Shown: positions 29,973-42,900 of the stretch, in pieces
Numbering within the stretch: the first letter of the stretch is position 1
Layout of the letters: every line of letters begins with the position of its first letter
Assembly: GCA_002104945.1 (NCBI GenBank)
Contig: MCFH01000001.1
Location: 558,001 to 622,000 of the forward strand
Source of the DNA: Piromyces finnis
Lineage: Eukaryota; Neocallimastigomycota; Neocallimastigomycetes; Neocallimastigales; Neocallimastigaceae
Direction of reading: 5' to 3'
DNA length: 64,000 nt
The notes under the pieces: generated by a model
Databases searched by the model: none
Seen by the model: only the letters and a program-made list of their open reading frames with translations
Told to the model about the DNA's origin: nothing
Translations under genes and position numbers: made by a program

Positions 29973-32901
29973 ATGGAGACCCAAGAGATTGATAATCTGA
30001 AACAAGCTCTGAACAATAATTTAGATCAATTAGCTCAAAATCAAAAAAATTTACAGGAAATTTCAAATTATTTCCAAGGTTTATATTGTGGTCAGACAAC
30101 TATTGATTATGCATCTACAGCTGTACAAGCTAAACAATATGTTGTTCAAGGTTTAAATTTAATTTTATACCAACTTAATTGTTTAACAAAGGGTATTGGT
30201 GACTACATATTATATCAAACTGGTGTTTCAGAAAATATTGGTTTTGAATTGAATATAGTTAATCATGTAAATAATCTTATTAAAATATACAATTAATTAA
30301 TAAATTATTAACAATTGCTCTAAAAATATATTTTTGTTTTTTTTTTATAATTTTAAATATTTTATAAAAAATTAAAAAAAAATATCAATTTATGTAATAA
30401 TAAATAAAATATTTTTGGAATAAAAAGAGAGTTAATTCAGGTCATGAATTTTTTGGTCGAAAAACATTTAGTTTCCAAAAACAAGCAAAACCTAATCTAT
30501 TTGCAAAAACAACAACATTAGAAAGTAAATATGAGTTATTTCAGTACTTAGGCGTAATAAAATATATATAATAAATGTTATTTATTAATTATTTTAATTT
30601 TACTATTACTGAAATAATAATGTTTTTAGCAATTTATTATTTGACAACATCTAACTGAAAATAAAATTTTTATTATATACCTTTTCATATTTGATATTAA
30701 AAATTCTAAAAGTTCCACAAAAATCAGAAGAAAAGTATGAATTAAAACTTACAGAATTTGATAATATTGGTGTTAAATTGGAAATGCCAACAAATACATC
30801 TAATAGAAGAACAATATGTAGTGATATGGGAAGAACATCAATGCTTGGTACAATTGGACACTTATCTACGAATATTGGAAATCAAGGATTTGGTTCAATG
30901 TACAATTCCGCACCACCAACTATGCCAAAGTTAAGTGATGTTTTTTCTCAAAATAACACACCACTTTCAGCACCTCCACAATTGGTACCACCAACAATTC
31001 CATCTTTATCAACAATGACTCCCCCAGCACAATTGTCTATGCCAACCTCTGCTCCACCACAATTAAGTATGCCAGGACAAATTGGACAATCTTCTGTCCT
31101 ACCACCACCACCACAATTAAGTATGCCAGGACAAACTAGTCAATCTTCTGTCCCACCACCACCACCACAATTAAGTATGCCAGGACAAACTAGTCAATCT
31201 TCTGTCCCACCACCACCACCACAATTAAGTATGCCAGGACAAACTAGTCAATCTTCTGTCCCACCACCACCACCACAATTAGGTATGCCAGGACAAACTA
31301 GTCAATCTTCTGTCCCACCACCACCACCACAATTAGGTATGCCAGGACAAACTAGTCAATCTTCTGTCCCACCACCACCACCACAATTAGGTATGCCAGG
31401 ACAAACTAGTCAATCTTCTGTCCCACCACCACCACAATTAGGAATGCCAGCCAATCCTTCATCAAATTCATCAGTACCTCCACCTCCTGCAGGTGGTCCA
31501 CCACCACCACCTCCACCTGCTCCATCAACCACAGCTTCAGGTGGCCCACCACCTCCACCACCTCCAGCAACAACTGTTCAAAAACCTGCTCCATCGAATA
31601 ATATGTCATTAGCTGAACAAATTGCAGCTATGAGTTTGAAGAAACAACAACAAAGAAGCAATCAAGCTGAAGGTAAATTAAAAATTTTTTAGAAATAATT
31701 ATGAAATTCTTATATTAATATTTGCATATATATAAATATTTATTCTTGGTTGGATAATAGCTGAAACAAAGAAGCCTGAAGTAAAACCTGAACCTGTTAA
31801 AAACAATTCTGAACCTATGTCAATGGCAGATGCTTTACAAATGGCATTTAAAAAAAGACAACAACAAGGTTTTATTAATAATATATATAATTAGAAAATT
31901 AAAGAAAAAACAACAATAATATTAACATTAAAATTTAAATATTAATATATATAGCATCACCAATTTCTGAAAGTAATTCAGTACCATTAACTTCAAATCC
32001 ACCAGTTTCTACAAATTCTGGTGTTCCTCCTCCTCCACCAGCTCCATCAGGTTCAGGTGGACCACCACCACCACCTCCACCTCCACCAGCTGGTGGCCCA
32101 GCTCCACCTCAAGCTAGTGGAATTTCAGCAGCTTCAAAACCTGCCTCAAAACCTGCACCATCAAATAATATGTCATTAGCTGAACAAATTGCAGCTATGA
32201 GTTTGAAGAAACAACAACAAAGAAGCAATCAAGTTGAAGGTAAATTAAAAATTTTAGAAAAAAAATTATGAAATTCTTATATTAATGTTTACATATAATT
32301 AATATTTATTTTTGGTTGAATAATAGATGAAATAAAGAAGCCTGAAGCAAAACCTGAACCTGTTAAAAATAATCCTGAACCTATGTCAATGGCAGATGCT
32401 TTACAAATGGCATTTAAAAAGAGAGGTTAGAATTAATATAATATAAATTTTAAATTAATTTTTATTTTGATATAAATATTTAAAAATTATATTAAATTTA
32501 ATAAATTTAAAGCTGCAAAAGCTTCAAGTTCAGAAGAAGAAAAGAAAGAAGAACCAAAACCTACTGAAGAACAAAAATCAATTGAAGAGTCAAAACCAAT
32601 TGAAGAATCAAAAACAGTTGAAGAATCAAAACCAGTTGAAGAATCAAAACCAGTTGAAGAACAAAATCCAGAATCAGTTGTTGAATCAACTCCTCAAGTT
32701 ACTAATGAAGTAGAATATGGTGACCTTGTAATCGTTTTATATGACTTCAAGGGAAGCAATCCAGATGAAATTGATATTACTACAGGTGAATACTTAAGAG
32801 TCACCAATTGGGATATTGGTGAAGGATGGGTATATGGTTACCGTCAAGGTAACATGGAACAAGTAGGATCTTTTCCAAAAGCATATGTTAAACGTGCTTA
32901 A
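29973..32901 (+). CDS. ABI: Abl-interactor (Abi)-like WAVE complex subunit with proline repeats and SH3
   Basis: Seven exons join in phase: 29973-30266, 30428-30524, 30713-31672, 31761-31868, 31955-32239, 32327-32425 and 32513-32901, giving 743 residues. The first about 98 residues match the Abi helical region (NYFQGLYCGQTTIDYASTAV, QAKQYVVQGLNLILYQLNCL, VSENIGFELNIVNH). This region binds WAVE and the other complex subunits. A proline-rich section (about 200-420) carries seven 18-residue repeats ending SSVPPPPPQL. It is followed by MSLAEQIAAMSLKK and SMADALQMAFKKR motifs, both present twice. An acidic Glu/Lys/Pro linker leads to a canonical SH3 at about 684-742 (VIVLYDFKG, DEIDITTGEYL, GWVYGY, GSFPKAYVKRA). 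Abi couples Rac signalling to Arp2/3-driven actin assembly, fitting crawling zoospores. The N-terminal match is the weaker part; the SH3 is certain. Confidence 0.82.
31060..31445 (+). repeat. In-frame 54-bp tandem repeats in the Abi-like gene
   Basis: About seven copies of an 18-codon unit (QLSMPGQTSQSSVPPPPP) follow one another, almost identical at the DNA level. Some units read LGM instead of LSM, and the last is one proline shorter. The low divergence points to recent expansion. Confidence 0.95.
31570..32425 (+). repeat. Intragenic duplication of an exon-intron-exon block in the Abi-like gene
   Basis: The end of exon 3, the following intron (31673-31760) and exon 4 are repeated as the end of exon 5, its intron (32240-32326) and exon 6. 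Both introns begin GTAAATTAAAAATTTT, share TATGAAATTCTTATATTAAT and end GGTTG(G/A)ATAATAG. Confidence 0.92.
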
Positions 32902-33225
32902 TATATTAATATTATTAAATTAAATATTTATATAAAAATGTATATCTAATTTATAATGTTATAAAAATGTTAAATATTTAAAAAACTAATATTTAACAAC
33001 TATTTTAAAATGTATTATAAATATTATTAAATAAAGATTTTATTTTTAAAATAACTATGATATTATATATATAATTATATAAATAACATGAAATTCTGTA
33101 TATCTAATTTATAATGTTATAAAAGTAATATTAAATTTTAATACTTAATTATTTATTTTTGTATTATATTTATCTTGCATATATGCATTTTTAATAATTA
33201 ATTAATAAATAATGTGTATCAACTA
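32902..33225. other. Intergenic region with a 28-bp direct repeat
   Basis: A/T-rich sequence after the Abi-like stop. An exact 28-bp repeat occurs at 32939-32966 and 33097-33124. Confidence 0.75.
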
Positions 33226-35620
33226 TTATCTATTATTAACAATATTAATATAGGCATGTTCTAATGAACATTGACCAAAACTATATTCTTTTATAATATT
33301 AATATTTTTAGCTTTTTCTAATTTATGAAAAATATTTGTAATATTTTTAATTGATATATGATTTTAGTTGATAATCTTTTATATCATCTAGTTCAAATAA
33401 ATTATTTTCAATAACAATTTTATTTTCAAGTGTATAAGCACTTTCTGTATATCCTAAAATATAGTAATCATTAAATATTATTTTTGTATTTTGTGGAGTA
33501 TCAATCCATGCTAATTCACCCTTTTTCATAATTACAATTCTATTACATAAATATTCAGCTTCTTCTGTTGAATGTGTTGTCATAATCGTGGTAATATGCT
33601 TTTTTTGTTTAAATTCTTTAATTAAATCCCATATATATCTTCTCGTAAATGGATCAATACCAGTTGTCGGTTCATCTAATAATAAATATTTTGGAGAAGC
33701 ACATAAAGAAATAATTAAGGAAAGTTTTCGTTTTGTTTCACTGTTAATATCACAAGCTTTTTTATTAACATATTTTTCAATTCCACAGTAATCTATTAGT
33801 AATGAAATAATCTCATTCATATCACTCTTTGAATAACCACATATACTATAATAAAATTCAATATGTTCTTTAACAGTTAAAACATTCCATAATTAATCAA
33901 ATTGAGAACAAAAACCGATCCCTACATCGAATAATTTTTTATTTTTAAGACTGTCGTTTCTATATATAACTTCATCTGTTGTTGAATTTATAATACATGA
34001 AATAATTGATATTAATGTTGTTTTTCCTGCACCATTTGGTCCTAAAAGACCTAAACATTCACCATAATTAACCCCAAAGGTTAAATCATTAATAACTCTT
34101 TTATATTATTTCCCACTTTTTTAATCTTTAATATTCTTTCTTCATTTTTATTTAAATTATTATCATTTTGAAGAGTTTCTATCTCTATTATTATTTTTAT
34201 TATATTGATAATCTTTTCTTATTTCATGAATTTTTAATGATACTGTTTTATATTCTTCACTATCTGTTTGTTGAATACTTTTATCTATTCTCTTCCATTC
34301 AAACAAAACATCAACGGGTCTATTATTTATTATTTCATTTCGTTTGCTAAGATCTTCAGATTTCCATTTTTTAGTAGCCTTTTTTTTGTTGTATTTATAA
34401 TTTTCAATAATATATAAAATAACTAGATAGACAATGCTTGAAATTATTAATATCAATATAAAATAATAAAGATTATATTTTGATGTGAAAAATTCAAAGA
34501 AATTAGGATATGAAAATTTTTTAAATGCTTTATTATAGAGTTAATTATAAATGTCATCATTTTTATGTTATTCTAATTATTTATATTATTCACTATTCAA
34601 AAATCTTATTATCATTTTGATATATTTTAATCGTTGTTATTATTACAGTTTTAAATAATATCTAGAAAATATATTTTATATAATTAATGATTAATTATAT
34701 AGGATAGGAGAATACTTAATTAACTTTTGAAAAAATAGTTTATTAAATATTGATATAATAAACAATTAATCAACCATAATATTATTATTAACTATGTAAA
34801 TGGTAATCCTTTATAATAAAATATCGACATATCCGTAGCAATACCAAATACTGAAATTAGTAATATAGATGAAAAAACACAAAAAATATCACTGAAAATG
34901 ACACTAAGTCAATAATTAGTAGTTTTCTTTCCATTTAGATGTAATTGGTGAGTAATATTTTCTTCTTTTTCCTTAACCACAGAAGGACCATAAAGTGAAA
35001 TTAATAATGAAAGCATAACACCAATTTCTGTAACAATAATTGTTTCTATTATAAGATTAAAATAATATTGATATATACTATTATCGTTATCATTTCCTTT
35101 ATAATAATTTTCTTCAAAAAATGAAAGTTTGCTTTAATTTTCAAATCATTATTATAATTTTAAAGAATTGCATTGCTCATAAGATTTACAGTTATTGGTA
35201 TAGAATAGATAAAGTCATCATTATGAAATAATGTAATATTGAACGAATTACTACTTATATATCCTTGAAATCCACCAAGATATTTATTTTTATTATCAGT
35301 CATATTGGAAGTTAATGATAATTCTTTTTCATAATTTATTGTTATATAAATTAAAGTGTTAGCATTGTCATTTTTTTTAACAATGTCTAAACCGTAGCTA
35401 TCTGAATTTGATTCTATAAACCATTTAGTTTCATCATAAATGTCTGGGGATATTTTTATATGCTTTAACTGTTGGTTTATAATATTGAACTATAATATAT
35501 TTACCAATTAGTAAACAAGCAATAGTTATTACAATAGGAAAAATAACGGTAATAAAAATCACAGAATTACAAAGAAAGTACTTTTAATATCTGGATTTAC
35601 TTTAGTTTTTTATTTTAAAA
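33226..35620 (-). pseudogene. Decayed ABCA-family ABC transporter half
   Basis: Read on the minus strand, a recognisable ABCA transporter is broken in several frames. From the 5' side: a membrane segment (VIFPIVITIACLLIGKYI near 35520), an extracellular loop (35120-35450), membrane segments with the ABCA-type EKEENITHQLHLNGKKT (near 34930), another span (34400-34450), then the nucleotide-binding domain with Walker A GLLGPNGAGKTT (near 34040), Q-loop, Walker B YLLLDEPTTGIDP (near 33680), H-loop THSTEEAEYL and a C-terminal regulatory part ending at 33226. Lesions include an in-frame TAA directly after the Q-loop GFCSQFD (near 33897), frame changes near 34107, 34155 and 33357, and one near 35560. 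The signature motif is also degraded (INSETKRKLS in place of a SGG form). No start codon is found. Confidence 0.88.
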
Positions 35621-36139
35621 AAAAATTAAAAAAAATATATATATACGTATCAATAGTTTTTAATACTTAAAACATATGATGAAAAATAACAAAGTTCAAC
35701 TAAAAATATTGTTATGGAGAAATTTATTTAATTTATACAAGAAATATTTTAAAAGGACAATTGATTTTAAAGTTTTATTAAAAAGTTTTTCCACTTTTAT
35801 ATGCTTTAAATAAATGTGCATAAGGTTAAAAAAGTATTATTATTATTATTATTTTTTTTTTTTGATATAGATATGATTAAAAAGATTGATAAATATTCTT
35901 TTTTTTTTATTTATTTATTTTAATAACATTAAAATATTATTTTATAATAAGCATTTATTTAGAAATATACAATAAAAGATTGCTATAAATGATATTATTA
36001 ATCAAAATTATTTGAATTTGAATTTTGAAAATTACAAGAACAATTTTATTATATGTCAAAATTTAATTAAAATATTTAATTTTATATAATTTCATTATTA
36101 GTTTACTTTTACTTTTATATTTTATTATATCTATAAAAC

Positions 36140-36176
<37 letters not shown>

Positions 36177-36341
36177 TTTAAATATAATCCAACATTAATT
36201 TATCATATGGTATTATGAAAATCAAAAAAAAAAAAAAAAAAAAAGCCTAAAAAATATTTATTTAAAACAAGTAAACAAGTTTATTATTTTTAAATTATAT
36301 TATATATATCATAATTATAATTATAATTTTTTTATTATTTA

Positions 36342-36385
<44 letters not shown>

Positions 36386-36396
36386 TTCGTTCATGA
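35621..36396. other. Intergenic region
   Basis: A/T-rich, with AAT/ATT runs and a long T run before the phosphatase stop; no gene seen. Confidence 0.6.
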
Positions 36397-38725
36397 TTAA
36401 TTTTTATTTGCAAATTTAACCCATTCGTTTAATAAATTCTTTTTAGATGATAATTTTGGTTTAGCATTAACAAAATGTTTAGATATATCTAATTTTTCTG
36501 TAGTTAAATTATTATTATTTTCTTTATCAAAATATATAATTGTAACAGTCATATCGTCACGATAATTACGGCATTTAGGACTTGGAATAGATAAAAGATC
36601 AGATATATATTTATCATCTGAACCTCCTAAAGCATTTCTTATTACATGAGTGGCAGAATTAGAATCAGTCAAAATGGCAGGAACTTTTCTTTCTGATATT
36701 ATTAAGTTGTTTCTATCCTTCTTCATTTCTTCATTAGTCTTCTTTTGAATTAATAAAGAAGGTGGTAATTTTGTTTCATTAATTAGTTTTTTGTGAGTAC
36801 TCTTTTTTCTTTCTTCTAAATGTTGAGAAACTAAATTTACTACATCTTCATTTGAAAGTTCATCCCAAATACCATCAGAAGCCATAACTAAAAATTTATC
36901 TTCCTTAGTTATTGGGTGACAAGTAACTACTGGTTCAGCAGTGATGTATGGTGGTGTATAATAAAATGGTAAAGGTCTACGACTAATAAATTTTGGTATG
37001 ACAATTGATTTTTGAATCTTACTATTCCATTTATATCTTGAATCACTATGATAAATTAAAAATATTAAATATATATAAGATAATAAATAATTGAAGTTTA
37101 ACTTTCAAGCAAATAGAAATTTATGCATATAAATACATACCCAAAAGTACGGGTTGGCATTAAACCACCCAAGACACGGTTTCTAATAAACATTGTTTCT
37201 TCTTCATTTGGATGTTCTTTCTTCATACGTTGAACTTCCAATTCATTACGTAATGTTTGGTCAACAGAAAGAGGAACAGCTTCATATATGAATTCATTAT
37301 CACAGTATTCATTTTCGTCACATTTTGGGTTCTTGATCTTACGTCCAAGAACAGCACGACTATCACCAGTACAAGCAACATATAAATCATCAGTTTCATT
37401 ATCAACAACAGCAACTAAAGCACATGCACCAGATAATGCTGTCATCATTTGTTTTTTGACTATTTTCTCGTCATTTAGTGGAGAAGTGTAGATTTTTCCA
37501 ATATCTTCTTCATTACTTTCATCTATTTCATCAGCTTCAAATTTAATATTACCTTGAACAATGTCATTATCAAGGTTAACGAAGGCTTTTTTAATTGCTT
37601 CTGACATTTTACGTACTCTTTCCTCAATTTTTATTTTTCTTTTATTTTGAGTAGTACTATCATTTTCTAAATTTTCTGGAATTTTTGGAAGTTTAGTTTT
37701 TTCTAATGTACTAGCAATATAATTATGAAGTTGACTTGCAACAACTTTACCACATTCTGTTCCTGAATGACCATCATATACACCAAAAATTAATTTATCT
37801 TTATAATATGCTTGGGTATGCTGGTCCTCAATTGGGTTATTTGAATTAACAAAGTTATTTTCATAACTATATATGAAATATTAAAAAATATTAATAACAT
37901 TATAATAACATATAACATTTTAAAAATATTTTATTTTTTTTTAATTTTATTAAAAACATACCCAATTACAGAACTTTTAATTTCTTGTGGTTCTGTTTTT
38001 GATTTTTTATCTGTTGATTCATTATTATTATCATTTTCTTCATTAACATTTTTATTTTTTTCTTCTTCTTTTATTTCATTTGAAAATGTAGTAAATTCAT
38101 TTTTTCTTAAAAAACGAGTAATCATTGCTGGTGTAAGTTCAGGTTCATCAGGATCTGGTACATCTGAATCATCATCATTTAATACTTTATTTCCACCAAC
38201 TTTTGATAACTTTTGTTCACGATATAAACGTCGGAATTCATCTAAAGCATCAAATAATGCATGAGCTAAAAATGAACCTGCTGAAGCACCTACTATAAAA
38301 AATACAAAAGAAATGACTGGATTTGGTTTGTGTTCTTTTTTTTTATTATTTTTATTTTCTTTCTTACTATTTGAATTTTTGGAAGTTTCTGAGTTTGGAT
38401 TTTCATTAACATTTTTATTTTCATTATTATTAGGATTTTCGGAAGGCGTTGAATAATATTTTTTTGAAATATTATTATATTTATATAAAAATAATTTAGA
38501 TAAATCTAAAGAAGAAGGTGGTATACTTTTTAAAGAATCATTTTTAATACGATTATTAAATAATAAAGATTTTGTATTTAAATTAGTAGTTAAATTTTTC
38601 TTTTGTTGAAATCTTAAGGGATTAATTAAATTATTATTTATTTGAGAATTTAAATTAACAGTACTATTTAGATAATTCCATTTAGAATTTAAATTTAAAT
38701 GTTGAATTATGGACTGTCCATTCAT
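36397..38725 (-). CDS. PTC5: Mitochondrial-type PP2C phosphatase (Ptc5/pyruvate dehydrogenase phosphatase-like)
   Basis: Three exons join in phase: 38725-37962, 37866-37141 and 37045-36397, giving 712 residues. Residues 1-90 are Asn/Lys/Leu-rich and poor in acidic residues, like an organelle presequence (it ends near ISKKYYSTP). A membrane segment follows at about 142-165 (VISFVFFIVGASAGSFLAHA). The catalytic domain opens YENNFVNSNNPIED, the signature of Ptc5/PDP rather than other PP2Cs. It carries the metal-binding motifs FGVYDGHSG, CTGDSRAVLG, MASDGIWDEL and RDDMTVTIIYF, and the PDP-like segment TPPYITAEPVVT. In yeast this enzyme dephosphorylates the E1 alpha subunit of pyruvate dehydrogenase. 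Two inserts rich in Lys/Glu enlarge the domain. All metal-ligand Asp residues are present, so activity is expected. Confidence 0.88.
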
Positions 38726-39990
38726 TTTGTAATTAATAATTATTACTATACAAAATAAATAAATTGTTTTTTTTTTATATTTTAAAAAAATAAATGTATG
38801 CTTTTTTATTTAATTCTTTTATTATAATTTTATTATTTTTTATTTTTCTTTATACTTTATTTATTTCTTTTCTATTGTATGATTAGTTTTATGCTACCCT
38901 ATAATAAAAAAAAAAAAAAAAAAGTACATTAAATTAAAATTATATATTAAATATTTTATAAATTTTAAAAAATAAAAAATATTATTTTTATATATATTTT
39001 ATATATATAATATATAATATATATGAAATTTTTAAATTAAAATAATTATAAAGCATCTGTAATAGCTGTCTTTTACCACTTTTCTATTACAATAGAAACT
39101 AATGATAATAATATTATTGTTTAATTACAAAAATTAATAATACTATTTTTTTTAATAATTTCATGCTTATATCATTGTTTCAATATTCAACTCAATTTCA
39201 ATTAACATTAAACATATAATTAGTAATGGAAGATATAACAAATAAAACTGACTATATAATTTTTTACATCTATAATATATAATGTAAATTATTAGGTAAG
39301 GTTATTATTATATAACTATTTAAAAAAAAAATAATTCTTCATTTCGATAATAGCATCCGTTAAGTCATTTACTATTTTAATCTACTGTTTTTATCTACTT
39401 ATTAATATATTTATTTTTTTTTTTAACATTATTTTATAAAAAAATATTTTTTTTTTGTTAGTGCATCATAATATAGATGTAGATAGATAGTGCTGTAAAG
39501 AAAGTTCTATAAAATGAAATAAAAATACAAATTAATTTACTTTATTAAACTTAAAATAAAATATAAATAGCAACACTTGCAATTGAGTATAAATAATTCT
39601 GGTCCTTTATTAAATATTCATGAAAAACTTTAATTAGTTATTATTTAATTCAGATTCTTATAAATACTTTCATTTTTCTTTTAATTTACGCATGTTTATT
39701 GAATTCATTCTTTTTTTTTTTACAATATTATTTATAATGATATTATTATTATTATTTATATTATTTTTATTATTAAGGATGTATTCAACCGTTATTAATT
39801 AGTGTAAATCAATTTTTTTTTTTTTTTTTATTTTAAAATCTTCTTTTTAATTTTTTTATTTTTTCATTTTTCATTTATTCATTTTTTTTTATTTTAATAT
39901 TAATAGTATTTATTATATTTTGGTTATGCTATTGATTTATTATTTACAATAAGAATATCTTTTAATTTTTTTTTATTAATATCATTAAAA
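38726..39990. other. Intergenic region
   Basis: A/T-rich, with the phosphatase promoter on its left and the Vps18 3' end on its right. Only homopolymers and TA runs seen. Confidence 0.6.
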
Positions 39991-42900
39991 TTAAATCTCC
40001 CATGATGCAATAAGTTCACTTTCTTTTACATTATCCAAAAATGGTATATCGATACTTGAAATCATTGTATCACCACATAAAGGACATTCACTAGTAACCA
40101 ATTCTTGTAGTTCATCCTATATGAAATGAATATATTAATATATTTAAAATAAAATATTAATTTCAAATTTTATTTATATATAATAGGTAAAAAAAAAAAA
40201 AAAAAAAAAAAAGAAATCCATAAATATACCTTTAATTTATCTAATTTTTTTGCATTATAAGCAGACTCCTTTTCTTCATCAGATCTACCACCTGATTTTA
40301 TTAAATTAAATACGCCTAAACCAGATGAATTATTGGCATTATCATCATCGTCATCACTATTATCATTCATTAAAAAGTCCATACCATTACTATTAAGTTT
40401 TTTACTAATTTCATTGATTTGTTCATATAACATTTTAATTCTTTTATTTCTTCGGATTGGTGATGATTTTAATAACTGAAGATAATTATTTATTATTAAA
40501 AAATATAATTTAGTATGGTATACCCAATAATATTTTAAAATAAATTATAAATAACTTACTGAATTTAATAAACAATCTGCATGGAATAAATGTTGGCATG
40601 GGAATATATAGAATTGACGAGTTAATAAAGTTTTGTTACAAATTCTACATAATTCATTAACAGGTATTATTGTATGCCTTGATATATTTTTAATGATTTA
40701 ATAAAAAAATTTTTTTTTTGTTATTAATATTTTAATATTAATATAATTATTAAAGCTTCTTTTAAAAACATACTTATTTTTTAATTCTCTAATATCAAAA
40801 CGAATATCCTCTGCACTTTTCGTTGCTTCATCCATTTCTTTCTTTAATTCATCAATATGAACGTTATATTCTTCTAAAGTTTCACAGATTTCATCCTTAT
40901 TTAAAAAAAAAAAAAAAAAGTTAAGAAATCAACGTTTTTTTTATAAAAATAAAATGATATATTATATTAATAATTAATAATGATTTTATGATTTTATAAT
41001 CCATAAATACCTTAAAATCTTCAATTAATACAAAATCAGGGAAGTATGGTAAAATATCAGATATTTTCAATAATTCACAGCTTTTTAATAATTGTAAAGC
41101 CCTATTATTAATTTTAATATTAAATTTTATATACATGATTATTTATTATACAGAAAAATATGAGTATATTTCGAAAATTAAATATATTATGGTAAATAAT
41201 AATAAATTATAAATTGTTAAAATTTACATTTTAATATCTTTATTTTCTTCAATAACATATTTAACAATATTAATCCAAAGTTTTTTTCTTAATATGTCGT
41301 TATCTTCAACTTTATCAGCGTTATACTTGGCCAAGTCAATATCATTATGCTGAAATTTTGATTATAAAACATATTATATATAAACATTAATATATTTTTA
41401 TATTATTAAAAATTAAATAATAATACTAATTAATAGAAATTATACCTTCAATGCTAAATTAACAGCTTGTTCATAAAGTCTCATTTCACTATATAAATAA
41501 ACACATGCATGAATAATTCTATTTTGTGTACAAATTCTTAATGCGTATTGTAAATCATAATAGGCTGGTCTATTCTAAAAGGTTTTAGTAAATTTATATT
41601 ATTTATATTTATAAATATTAATCATCATTGTTTCTACTGTTTTTTTTTTTTATTTTATTTTTTTACTTTTTATTAATTTATATAAAGAAACTTACTTCAT
41701 GCATAAGAAATTCTAGTAATTCAGCACAATCTTCATTTGTTGCTTGTTTAGCATATAGAAATAGCAAATAATTATGTATAGTCATATCTGTGTTATGAAG
41801 ATTTTGAATAACATAATTTAAATATCTAATGGCTTGGTTCTATTTTTTAAATAGATAATATATAAAAATATAAATAGATTTGAATTATTAATTTGCTTAT
41901 TTTTTATTATATTATTATATCATTTATTATGAATAATATCGAATTTTAATCAATAATTGTCTACCTTTCCTTCAATTCCTTCTTTTCCAAAACTTTTTTT
42001 AGGATCATATTTTAATAAAGAAGGAATCAAATGTCTTGGATTAAGTTTTGGTTCATGGATCCACATATTTACGGTTTCATAGGGCATACACTCCATTAAT
42101 ACAGGTGAAAACTTATAGTATAAATCTAGATTGCTCTATTTTAAATTTATATATAAAATTAAAACTTAATAAATGGTATTCTTAAATTATATAAATGCAT
42201 TATACTTTATTATAAAAAAAAAAAAAAAAGAAAGAAAAAAAATAATTTTTACTTGCTTATTTAATATACTAATAACTTTTTCGTAGTTTTTTTCTTGAAG
42301 ATAGTAAACTAGCATACGTTCATAATCTTTTACTAACTCAGCAAACATTAAAAGTTCTTCCATTCTTCCATGACTAGAAATTATTTGATATATTGCTTTT
42401 TTATCTAAATAATTCTTTAAAATAAAAATATATATATATATAAATATTAATTGACATTATGCTTAATATTGAAATTTTGTATATATAAATTTAATATTTA
42501 CTTTATTAGCATGCATAAATGACTTGAATTCATCTTGAATCATTTTTTTATCTTCTTCCATTCTTTCAATTTGATTTTTTGCATTTGCCAATTTCTCTTC
42601 AGAAGAATCTGATAATTTCTTTAGTGTTTCATAAGCCAAATTTTCATCCTCTATTTTGTTACTTATTTGATTTATTTTATTTATAAATATTTCAACAAGC
42701 CATGTACATATGAGAGTTTTTTGTATTCCATCCTAAATATTAATAATAGTTTTTATATAAAAATGATATAATATTTTAATATAATAGAAAATTAAATATT
42801 TTATTTATTAACCTAAATTTTTTTTCTTAAAAAAAAAAAAAAATAAATAAAATAAAATAAAACTAACTTGATTCTTTAATTTTTCTAATTTTCTTATTAA

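Noticed and set aside
31060-31445. Regular direct repeats resembling a CRISPR array
   Set aside because: The units are contiguous with no unique spacers and are in frame inside a proline-rich coding exon of a eukaryotic gene.
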